13,353 nucleotides of DNA, taken from Bacillota bacterium. Its GTDB lineage: Bacteria > Bacillota > Bacilli > Bacillales > Cytobacillaceae. The translations under genes were made by a program, and so were the position numbers. The notes below the pieces were generated by a model. It saw only the letters and a list, made by a program, of their open reading frames with translations, was not told where the DNA came from and did no database searches. The DNA lies in the NCBI GenBank assembly GCA_023387295.1, contig JAEWIG010000024.1:1-13353 (forward strand), written 5' to 3'. How positions within the stretch are numbered: the first letter of the stretch is position 1; every line of letters starts with the position of its first letter. Shown piece by piece: positions 7,623-13,353 of this stretch.

Positions 7623-8369
7623 GAACTACTGAATCAATTAATGGAAACCTATGCTTCATTTTTCGACTGGCAAATGTGGGTAGAGGTTTTATCAGATCCT
7701 GTATCATGGGGACTTATTGGAACATTAGTTATTTTGGAAGGCTTGTTATCTGCGGATAATGCTTTAGTTTTGGCTGTAATGGTAAAGCATCTTCCTGAGG
7801 ATAAGAGAAAAAAGGCGCTTACATATGGGTTGATTGGTGCATACTTCTTTCGGTTTATCTTTATTGGTCTTGGAATGATATTAATCAAGTTCTGGTGGAT
7901 TAAAGTATTGGGTGCTGCCTATTTGGCTTGGATCGTGATTAAGCATTTTTGGATTGGTGAAAATAACGAAGAGACAAATGGTGTGAAAAAAGATGGTTGG
8001 TTAATTCGAACCTTTGGATTGTTTTGGGGAACGGTTATTTCTGTTGAATTAATGGACTTGGCTTTTTCTGTTGACAGTATTTTAGCGGCTTTTGCAGTAT
8101 CAGAGGAAGTATGGATCTTATTAATTGGTGGAATGCTTGGCATTCTCATGATGCGTACAGTTGCAAAAGTATTTCTAGTCTTAATTGATAAAGTTCCAGA
8201 GCTTGAGAATACCGCATTTATTCTAATTGCGATTATTGCGGCAAAAATGTTTGCAAGTGTATTTGGCTTTGAACTAGATCATATGATTTTCTTTGCTATT
8301 CTTATTATAGCTTTTGCTGCGACATTTATTATTCACTTTATGAATAAGAGAAAAAAATTAGCGGAATGA
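7620..8369 (+). CDS. TerC-family integral membrane protein (YceF/YkoY type)
   Basis: A 249-residue polytopic membrane protein with about seven hydrophobic segments. TerC hallmarks are present: E40 and D46-N47 in the first segment (LEGLLSADNALV), then E143, D146 and D152 in SVELMDLAFSVDS, acidic residues within the membrane thought to handle metal. RTVAKVF and PELENTAF are also typical. In B. subtilis the relatives YceF and YkoY (MeeF, MeeY) are linked to Mn2+ export and to loading metal into secreted enzymes; the same role is inferred here. My recollection of B. subtilis YceF fits best, including FFDW near the N-terminus and the length, but I could not align them. No yybP-ykoY manganese riboswitch is visible in the 220-base upstream gap, although it precedes some relatives. 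Single-gene unit, convergent with the next gene. Confidence 0.92.
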   Translation: MELLNQLMETYASFFDWQMWVEVLSDPVSWGLIGTLVILEGLLSADNALVLAVMVKHLPEDKRKKALTYGLIGAYFFRFIFIGLGMILIKFWWIKVLGAAYLAWIVIKHFWIGENNEETNGVKKDGWLIRTFGLFWGTVISVELMDLAFSVDSILAAFAVSEEVWILLIGGMLGILMMRTVAKVFLVLIDKVPELENTAFILIAIIAAKMFASVFGFELDHMIFFAILIIAFAATFIIHFMNKRKKLAE

Positions 8370-8405
8370 AATGAAGATTTTTTGAAGGCAAAATTGTAAA
8401 CTAAC

Positions 8406-8439
8406 AAAGGTTGTTCCAAATTCTTGGGACAACCTTTTT
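8406..8439. terminator. Terminator between the convergent TerC and YoaE-type genes
   Basis: AAAGGTTGTTCC (8406-8417) pairs over 12 bp, one of them G-U, with GGGACAACCTTT (8426-8437) around an eight-base loop and runs into TTTTT on the plus strand. On the minus strand the tail is TTTGTTAGTTT, weaker but possibly usable, so it may serve both genes. Confidence 0.88.
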
Positions 8440-8471
8440 AATAAAATACATTGCATGAAACCATAAGATTA

Positions 8472-10517
8472 TCATATTTTAGATTTTTTTACTCCGACAC
8501 GTCCTGAAAAGAACGTTGCGCCCCCGCCCATATCTGAAAGGCGGTCAGGTGTTAAAGAATTCACTAATTGTTTCGTACCTTCCATATTTGCCCACAGACC
8601 TTGACTGACTACAACACCAGGTAAAACAGAGTCCCCAATTGAAGCAATGAGCTCAACTTCTCCACGATGATTCCATAGACAAACTTTTTCTCCATCTTTT
8701 ATTTGAAGAGAGTTAGCGTCCTCTACATTTATAAATAATCGCGGTTCTTTTTCAAGCTTGATGTGCTTTTCTGTACTAGAAAAAGTAGAGTTTAAAAAAT
8801 TGTGATTAGGTCCAGGAACAAATAAGAAGGGTAAATCCCCATCGTGAACTAATGGAGTATACGTTGGTAAAGGTGGATAACCATTTGCCTTCATTTGTTC
8901 AGAGTAAAGCTCAATCTTCCCACTAGGAGTTGGTAATCCATCTGGGAAAAGCGGCTTAATAGCTGCCTTTACATATTGATTTTCTACTAACCTTTCAAAT
9001 GTAATCCCTGTTAAATAAGGATTAGATGGATTATTAAGTGATTGCGCAATCATTTCGGCTTCAGTATCATCAAATACCGGATCTAGAAAGCCCATCCCTT
9101 TTGCAAGTAAACGAAAAACCTCAACATTAGATTTCGACTCTTCGTAATGTTCGATAACAGGCTGCTGAATTTGAATATAATGATGCCAGTAGGATGAATA
9201 AAAATCGGTATTTTCATAGGACGATGTAGCAGGAAGAATAATATCTGCAAAAGCTGCGGTTTCTGTTAAGAATAAATCGTGAACAACGAGAAACAGATCA
9301 TCTCTAGAAAGTCCATCTCTTACTTTATTCCCATCTGGTGTACATACGGCCGGATTACTATTAAAAACATACATAGATTGGACAGGAGGTGTTAACTCTA
9401 GCAATGCCTGCCCGAGTAAATTCATGTTAATGACACGTGTTTCCTTATTAGCTAGTAATTCTGGACGTTGCAACTGCTCTTCATTATGGGATAGAAAACC
9501 CGAATTTGCCTTGTTTGCCCCACCACCCTTTAATAACCATTGACCTGTTAAGGCAGGGAGACAAGTAATTGCGCGTGTATTCATACCACCATTATCATGA
9601 TGCTGGAGCCCATTACCAATTCGAATAAAAGCAGGGCTGATCTCACCATACATTCGTGCAAGCTTATATATATCCTCAACTGACACACCAGTAATTTTTG
9701 AAACGAATTGTGGGTCATATTGTTTCACATGCTCCTGAAATTCCGCATGACCAACGGTATATTGCTGTAGGAAAGTAGGATTAACAAGGTTTTCGGCAAA
9801 TAAAATATGTGCTAGTCCTAGAGCAAGAGCCCCATCTGTTCCAGGTAAAATAGGAATAAACCAATCAGCGAGTCTGCTAGTTTGATTTTTATGAACATCA
9901 ATTACAATAATTTTTGCACCATTCCTTCTTGCTTTCTGTGCGAAGGCAATTTGGTGCATATTCGTACTTACTGCATTAATACCCCATAGAATTATTAATT
10001 TTGCATGAACAGTCTCCTCAGGATCAGTTCCTAGATTGCCGCCCATCGTATACTTATAGCCAGTCGTTCCTGCTGCTTGGCAAATCGTTTCATCAAGCCT
10101 TGATGCGCCTATACGATGAAAAAAGCGTTGACCCATGCCCGCGGCATTTAAATGTCCCATATTACCATAAAAATGATAGGGTAAAATACTTTCTGGTCCA
10201 TCTGTTTTTATGAGTTCTTTCCATTTATAAGTGATTGTATCAATTGCTTCTTCCCAGCTAATCCGCTCGAATTTTCCCTCTCCCTTTTTCCCTATTCGTT
10301 TCATGGGATATTTTAAACGATTTGGATCATAAAGTCGTTCTGTTATATTACGGACCTTATTGCAAATATGACCTTGTGTAACAGGGTGGTTTGGGTCTCC
10401 TTCAACTTTAACTATTTTTCCGTTTTCTTTATGAAGAAGAAGTCCGCATTGATCTGGGCAATCTAATGAGCATACAGCTGGAAAGATGCCATTTTGTTCC
10501 TGAACGAAAGACTTCAT
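8472..10517 (-). CDS. yoaE: Molybdopterin-dependent oxidoreductase, YoaE type
   Basis: A 681-residue cytoplasmic member of the DMSO-reductase superfamily, without Tat signal. An N-terminal [4Fe-4S] site is formed by C16, C20, C24 and C52 (CSLDCPDQC, then HICNK). Bis-pterin-binding motifs follow (LIILWGINAV, PALTGQWLLKGGG, DLFLTETAAFADIILPA), with the C-terminal dinucleotide-binding domain from about 570. By position, C146 in TICQAAGTTGY aligns with the Mo-ligand Cys of periplasmic nitrate reductases and Sec of FdhF (ligand, then Gly seven residues later). Length and sequence match what I recall of B. subtilis YoaE (about 680 aa), often named formate dehydrogenase, but the substrate is not established and no His follows the ligand as in real formate dehydrogenases. 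Start: ATG at 10517 with AAGGAG eight bases upstream. It has its own promoter and perhaps CodY control. Confidence 0.92.
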   Translation of the reverse strand: MKSFVQEQNGIFPAVCSLDCPDQCGLLLHKENGKIVKVEGDPNHPVTQGHICNKVRNITERLYDPNRLKYPMKRIGKKGEGKFERISWEEAIDTITYKWKELIKTDGPESILPYHFYGNMGHLNAAGMGQRFFHRIGASRLDETICQAAGTTGYKYTMGGNLGTDPEETVHAKLIILWGINAVSTNMHQIAFAQKARRNGAKIIVIDVHKNQTSRLADWFIPILPGTDGALALGLAHILFAENLVNPTFLQQYTVGHAEFQEHVKQYDPQFVSKITGVSVEDIYKLARMYGEISPAFIRIGNGLQHHDNGGMNTRAITCLPALTGQWLLKGGGANKANSGFLSHNEEQLQRPELLANKETRVINMNLLGQALLELTPPVQSMYVFNSNPAVCTPDGNKVRDGLSRDDLFLVVHDLFLTETAAFADIILPATSSYENTDFYSSYWHHYIQIQQPVIEHYEESKSNVEVFRLLAKGMGFLDPVFDDTEAEMIAQSLNNPSNPYLTGITFERLVENQYVKAAIKPLFPDGLPTPSGKIELYSEQMKANGYPPLPTYTPLVHDGDLPFLFVPGPNHNFLNSTFSSTEKHIKLEKEPRLFINVEDANSLQIKDGEKVCLWNHRGEVELIASIGDSVLPGVVVSQGLWANMEGTKQLVNSLTPDRLSDMGGGATFFSGRVGVKKSKI

Positions 10518-10556
10518 GAAATGTTCTCCTTTTGATTAAAAAATAATGATATTTTC

Positions 10557-10585
10557 ATCATATGATAGTTTGAATTCACTCGCAA
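10557..10585 (-). promoter_or_regulatory. SigA-type promoter of the YoaE-type gene
   Basis: On the minus strand TTGCGA (10585-10580) is exactly 17 bases from TATGAT (10562-10557), leaving a leader of about 30 bases. The -10 lies inside the perfect palindrome ATCATATGAT (10557-10566). Confidence 0.65.
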
Positions 10586-10596
10586 TAAAAGTGATA

Positions 10597-10611
10597 AATT
10601 TTCTGAAAACA
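10597..10611. promoter_or_regulatory. Candidate CodY box
   Basis: The 15 bases match the CodY consensus AATTTTCWGAAAATT at 13 positions, differing only at the last two. It lies just upstream of the -35 of the minus-strand oxidoreductase gene and about 35 bases upstream of the -10 of the divergent MATE gene, so CodY (GTP and branched-chain amino acids) could control either or both. Confidence 0.5.
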
Positions 10612-10645
10612 TATTACAGATTGGATTACAGAATGATCTTAAGTC

Positions 10646-10654
10646 TGCTATGAT
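10646..10654 (+). promoter_or_regulatory. Candidate promoter of the MATE gene, extended -10
   Basis: TGCTATGAT has the TGn extension and a five-of-six -10. The -35 region is weak. A direct repeat of ATTACAGA (10613-10620 and 10625-10632), 12 bases apart, overlaps the -35 area and could be an operator. Confidence 0.5.
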
Positions 10655-10708
10655 AGAGGATATTCAATCTATTAAGTATTAGTATCAAATTTTTAAGGAG
10701 TTTTCATC

Positions 10709-12085
10709 ATGAATCATGCTTCAACCATTAAGGGGAAAATGAAACAAACGTTTATCCTCTTAATCCCAATCTTAATTACACAGCTCGGAATGTTTTCTAT
10801 GGTGTTCTTTAATACGGTAATGTCAGGAAAGTATAACCCTTCGGATTTAGCTGGGGTAGCTATAGGTTCGTCTATCTGGAATCCAATCTTTACTGGTCTT
10901 AGCGGGATTCTTCTTGCCGTTTCTCCGATAGCTGCTCAGAAACTTGGAGAAAAGAAGAATAAAGATGTTACTTCCATCGTAAAAAACGGGATCTTTCTAG
11001 CATTAATCATTGCTTTATTAGTAATTTCATTAGGGGTTTTCTTTTTAGAACCTTTATTATCATTAATGAATCTTCCCACTAGTGTGCAAAATACAGCTCA
11101 TGATTATCTAGTGGGGCTTAGCTTTGGTATCATTCCTTTATTTATTTTTAACGTATTACGCTCCTTTATTTATGCATTGGGAAAAACCCGGATTGTGATG
11201 ATTATTTTGCTGCTCTCACTACCTTTTAATTTCTTTTTAAACTATGTGCTTATATTTGGTCATTTTGGTTTTCCTGAACTCGGTGGGGCAGGTGCTGGTT
11301 TTGCAACATCCCTTACATATTGGCTGATTGTTGCTATGACTGCCTATATTGTTAAAAAACATGAACCGTATGGTCAATATGAGGTTTTTAAAAACATTAT
11401 TGGCTTTTCTGCAGAAAAGTGTAGAGAAATCCTGAAAATTGGGGTACCAATGGGATTATCAACTTTTTTTGAAACGAGTATGTTTGCTGTTGTTACAATA
11501 CTACTAAGTAAGTTTAATGTGACGACAATCGCTTCTTATCAAGCAGCATTAAATATCGTTTCCTTCCTTTATATGGTACCAATTAGTATATCAATGGCCC
11601 AAACAGTTTTAGTGGGCTACGAGGTTGGAGCGAAAAGATATAAGGATGCAAGAGATTACAGCTGGTTAGGCATTTATTTATCCATGTTTATCGCCCTCAT
11701 AACTGGGCTTTTAGTTGTGCTATTCCGCTATGAGGTTGCTGGACTGTACTCCAATGATTCCGAAGTCATTCAGCTAACAGCACATTTCTTAATTTACGCT
11801 CTCTTTTTCCAACTTGCAGATGCACTTCAAGTAACAGCTCAAGCGGCATTAAGAGGCTATAAGGATGTTAATCTTGCTTTTGTTATAACTCTAATCGCCT
11901 ATTGGCTTATTTGCTTGCCTGTTGGTTATGGATTAGCAAATTTCACAAGTATGGGAGCAACCGGTTATTGGATTGGTTTGACTATTGGGCTATTAGCAGC
12001 TGGAATATGTTTGTCTGGCAGACTCATTTTTATTCAAAAGAAAAGGTTCCCCAGTGTAAAAATACAAGCGAAAATGGCTCAATAA
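10709..12085 (+). CDS. norM: MATE-family multidrug/cation antiporter, NorM type
   Basis: A 458-residue inner-membrane exporter with about 12 membrane helices in two related halves, exporting cationic drugs or metabolites in exchange for Na+ or H+. Family marks: FNTVMSGKY (34-42), SSIWNP (54-59), GGAGAGFATS (192-201) and QAALRGYKD (378-386). Two residues known to bind the cation in V. cholerae NorM, E255 and D371, are at the same numbers here (FFETSMF and QLADALQ). The third acidic position, D36 there, appears as N35 in FFNTVMSG, a possible change in ion coupling. Start: ATG at 10709 with AAGGAG eight bases before it. The gene is divergent from the YoaE-type gene and ends at a shared terminator opposite a small zinc-motif gene. 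Substrate cannot be told from sequence. Confidence 0.93.
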   Translation: MNHASTIKGKMKQTFILLIPILITQLGMFSMVFFNTVMSGKYNPSDLAGVAIGSSIWNPIFTGLSGILLAVSPIAAQKLGEKKNKDVTSIVKNGIFLALIIALLVISLGVFFLEPLLSLMNLPTSVQNTAHDYLVGLSFGIIPLFIFNVLRSFIYALGKTRIVMIILLLSLPFNFFLNYVLIFGHFGFPELGGAGAGFATSLTYWLIVAMTAYIVKKHEPYGQYEVFKNIIGFSAEKCREILKIGVPMGLSTFFETSMFAVVTILLSKFNVTTIASYQAALNIVSFLYMVPISISMAQTVLVGYEVGAKRYKDARDYSWLGIYLSMFIALITGLLVVLFRYEVAGLYSNDSEVIQLTAHFLIYALFFQLADALQVTAQAALRGYKDVNLAFVITLIAYWLICLPVGYGLANFTSMGATGYWIGLTIGLLAAGICLSGRLIFIQKKRFPSVKIQAKMAQ

Positions 12086-12086
12086 A

Positions 12087-12136
12087 AAAGCTGACCATAG
12101 GAGTGTTAATGATACCTTATGGTCAGCCCTTTTTTT
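12087..12136. terminator. Bidirectional terminator between MATE gene and small minus-strand gene
   Basis: GCTGACCATA (12090-12099) pairs with TATGGTCAGC (12118-12127), extended by GG/CC across a bulged T. CCTTTTTTT follows on the plus strand, and an A-run at 12084-12089 gives a T-tail on the minus strand. It starts two bases after the MATE stop and its T-run overlaps the stop codon of the opposite gene. Confidence 0.88.
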
Positions 12137-12350
12137 ACTCCATAGCATTGTCATTGTACCAGTCGGAAAATTGTCCGCTTCCTTTACAGCCTGGACAATC
12201 AAGATTTCCATAGAAGGCATATTCGCTCGCGGGATAAGTTAGAAATCCTCTTCCATAGCAATCGGGACATTTATTTTCCTCTTTCATTCTTGCAATTCGA
12301 TTTTCATAACGTGTTGTTTTCCATTCATTAAAGGCATTTAGTAATCCCAT
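12135..12350 (-). CDS. Small protein with two CxxCxGxG zinc-binding motifs
   Basis: A 71-residue hypothetical protein. Residues 1-27 are charged and helical-looking (NEWKTTRYENRIARMKEE). Then come CPDCYGRG (28-35) and CPGCKGSG (52-59), two CxxCxGxG units as in the DnaJ central zinc domain. Together they can make one four-Cys zinc site, separated by an aromatic linker (TYPASEYAFYGN). The start is ATG at 12350, with GAGGTG (12361-12356) five bases upstream. A longer frame opens at 12458 but has no ribosome site and would add 36 unrelated residues. Similar short proteins occur in Bacillus genomes as uncharacterised; no function is assigned. An RNA or protein chaperone-like or metal-related role would be a guess. 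The stop codon overlaps the terminator shared with the MATE gene. Confidence 0.85.
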   Translation of the reverse strand: MGLLNAFNEWKTTRYENRIARMKEENKCPDCYGRGFLTYPASEYAFYGNLDCPGCKGSGQFSDWYNDNAME

Positions 12351-12414
12351 TTTATCACCTCGCAGATTTATCCTATATTTTTTATTTAAAATCCATTTTT
12401 TATACATGTTTTGG

Positions 12415-12443
12415 AATTTATTAATAGTAAAAAGTGATGTCAC
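12415..12443 (-). promoter_or_regulatory. Possible promoter of the small zinc-motif gene
   Basis: On the minus strand GTGACA (12443-12438, five of six) is 17 bases from TAAATT (12420-12415, four of six). The -35 overlaps the palindrome at 12431-12446. Confidence 0.35.
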
Positions 12444-12446
12444 TTT
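12431..12446. repeat. 16-base palindrome, candidate operator
   Basis: AAAGTGA (12431-12437) and TCACTTT (12440-12446) form a perfect 7+2+7 inverted repeat in the divergent region between the small zinc-motif gene and the amidase gene. It overlaps the possible -35 of the former and abuts TTGTCA (12445-12450), a possible but -10-less -35 for the latter. The matching regulator is not recognised. Confidence 0.5.
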
Positions 12447-12551
12447 GTCATTTCGCAACAGGAAGTTTAACGAAAATGAAGAATATTACAGTAATAGCCT
12501 AGCCTACTAAATTGTGTTTTGCTGATTTTTTGATGAGGAGAGATGATATTT

Positions 12552-13353
12552 GTGATTAATTATCAGGACTATGACGGATTAGGACTTGCAGAGCTAGTGA
12601 AGAAAAAAGAAGTTCATCCGATTGAATTGGTTGAACAAGCGATTAAATCCATTGATGCCCTTAACCCAAAATTGAATGCAGTCATTCATAAAATGTATGA
12701 AAAGGCCAGAGAAGCAGCAGAAAATGAACCGAGTGGTATGTTTGCAGGCGTGCCGATACTTCTAAAAGATATTACGCAGGAGGTGGAAGGAGAGCGGATT
12801 ACCTCAGGGTCAAAGGCGTATCAAAATTATCGTGCAAAAATGGATTCTGAGTATGTTCGGAGGCTTCGAATTGCAGGCTTCAATTTCATAGGTCAGACGA
12901 ATGTCCCTGAATTTGCTTTAATGGCAATAACAGAACCAGATCATTATGGTGCGACGAGAAATCCTTGGAATGTGGACTATACACCGGGAGGATCAAGTGG
13001 AGGCTCAGGTGCTGCGGTAGCATCAGGCATGGTGCCGATTGCTGGAGCGAATGATGGAGGCGGATCAATTAGAATCCCAGCTGCCTACTGTGGGTTGTTC
13101 GGACTTAAGCCGACAAGAGGGCGAACGCCTGTAGGGCCAAGTAATGGAAGAGGCTGGCAGGGTGCTTCCGTCGAGCATGTATTAACGAGATCGGTTAGAG
13201 ATAGCGCTGCGATGTTAGATGAGCTAAATTCCTATGATAAATCAGCAGCATTTTATGCTCCTCCATATCAAGGAAGCTACTTAGAAGCTCTGAAGACACC
13301 GATATATAAAAAAAGAATCGCTTTCTCCTTTCGCTCTCCGATCGGAACTGAAG
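12552..13353 (+). CDS. Amidase-signature family hydrolase (3' end outside window)
   Basis: The first 267 residues of a Ser-cisSer-Lys amidase; family members are usually near 470-500 residues. The catalytic triad is complete: K72 in LLKDI, S148 (cis-Ser) in [10 protein letters not shown], and S172, the nucleophile, in [21 protein letters not shown]. The spacing S148 to S172 (24) is as in GatA. It hydrolyses an amide, substrate unknown; a GatA role is unlikely because no gatC or gatB flanks it on the visible side, and GatA more often has SDTGGSIRQP where this has [10 protein letters not shown]. The GTG at 12552 is chosen because AGGAG (12536-12540) is 11 bases before it, whereas ATG at 12543 is only two bases away; the N-terminus [15 protein letters not shown] suits the family. 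The gene is divergent from the small zinc-motif gene, and the palindrome between may control it. Confidence 0.92.
   Translation, partial: MINYQDYDGLGLAELVKKKEVHPIELVEQAIKSIDALNPKLNAVIHKMYEKAREAAENEPSGMFAGVPILLKDITQEVEGERITSGSKAYQNYRAKMDSEYVRRLRIAGFNFIGQTNVPEFALMAITEPDHYGATRNPWNVDYTPGGSSGGSGAAVASGMVPIAGANDGGGSIRIPAAYCGLFGLKPTRGRTPVGPSNGRGWQGASVEHVLTRSVRDSAAMLDELNSYDKSAAFYAPPYQGSYLEALKTPIYKKRIAFSFRSPIGTE

Noticed and set aside
2..10517. The two molybdopterin enzymes as parts of one system or operon
   Set aside because: They are on opposite strands, more than 6 kb apart, separated by several terminators and unrelated genes.
11902..12213. 103-codon open frame on the plus strand
   Set aside because: It overlaps the MATE gene in another frame, crosses the terminator and runs antisense to the small zinc-motif gene; a shadow.
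12351..12458. 36-residue N-terminal extension of the small zinc-motif protein
   Set aside because: There is no ribosome site at 12458, it covers the probable promoter and palindrome, and ATG 12350 has GAGGTG at good distance.

Overview
The window looks like chromosomal DNA from an AT-rich, low-GC Gram-positive of the Bacillus type (Bacillaceae). The grounds are strong AAGGAG-type ribosome binding sites, TTG and GTG starts, proteins resembling B. subtilis PssA, YoaE, TerC-family and NorM proteins, and U-tailed hairpin terminators between transcription units. Genus or species cannot be fixed from the sequence.

Layout, left to right. (1) 2-1915 (+): 3' part of a formate dehydrogenase alpha subunit, cut by the window edge. 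It reads through an in-frame TGA at 251-253, exactly where the molybdenum/tungsten ligand (Sec or Cys) lies. A SECIS-like hairpin follows at 266-282, so this is probably a selenoprotein and not a broken gene. (2) 2173-2868 (+): pssA, phosphatidylserine synthase, as a single unit between two terminators. (3) 3152-5332 (+): a soluble PAS/GGDEF/EAL cyclic-di-GMP enzyme. (4) 5430-7400 (+): a membrane chemoreceptor with a Cache sensor domain, separated from the previous gene by 97 bases that hold a strong hairpin. (5) 7620-8369 (+): a TerC-family membrane protein. (6) 8472-10517 (-): a YoaE-type molybdopterin oxidoreductase, convergent with (5) and sharing its terminator. (7) 10709-12085 (+): a NorM-type MATE exporter, divergent from (6); the shared intergenic region has promoters both ways and a good CodY-box match. 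(8) 12135-12350 (-): a 71-residue protein with two CxxCxGxG zinc-binding motifs. (9) 12552 to the end (+): the 5' part of an amidase-signature enzyme, divergent from (8), with a 16-base palindrome between them.

There is no sign of phage, insertion sequence, CRISPR or RNA gene. Most genes are independent units with their own terminators. Functionally the window holds two molybdopterin enzymes (one with Sec, one with Cys as expected metal ligand), a c-di-GMP enzyme beside a chemoreceptor, and envelope or export functions. The outstanding feature is the selenocysteine formate dehydrogenase, which predicts selA, selB, selC and selD elsewhere in the genome.
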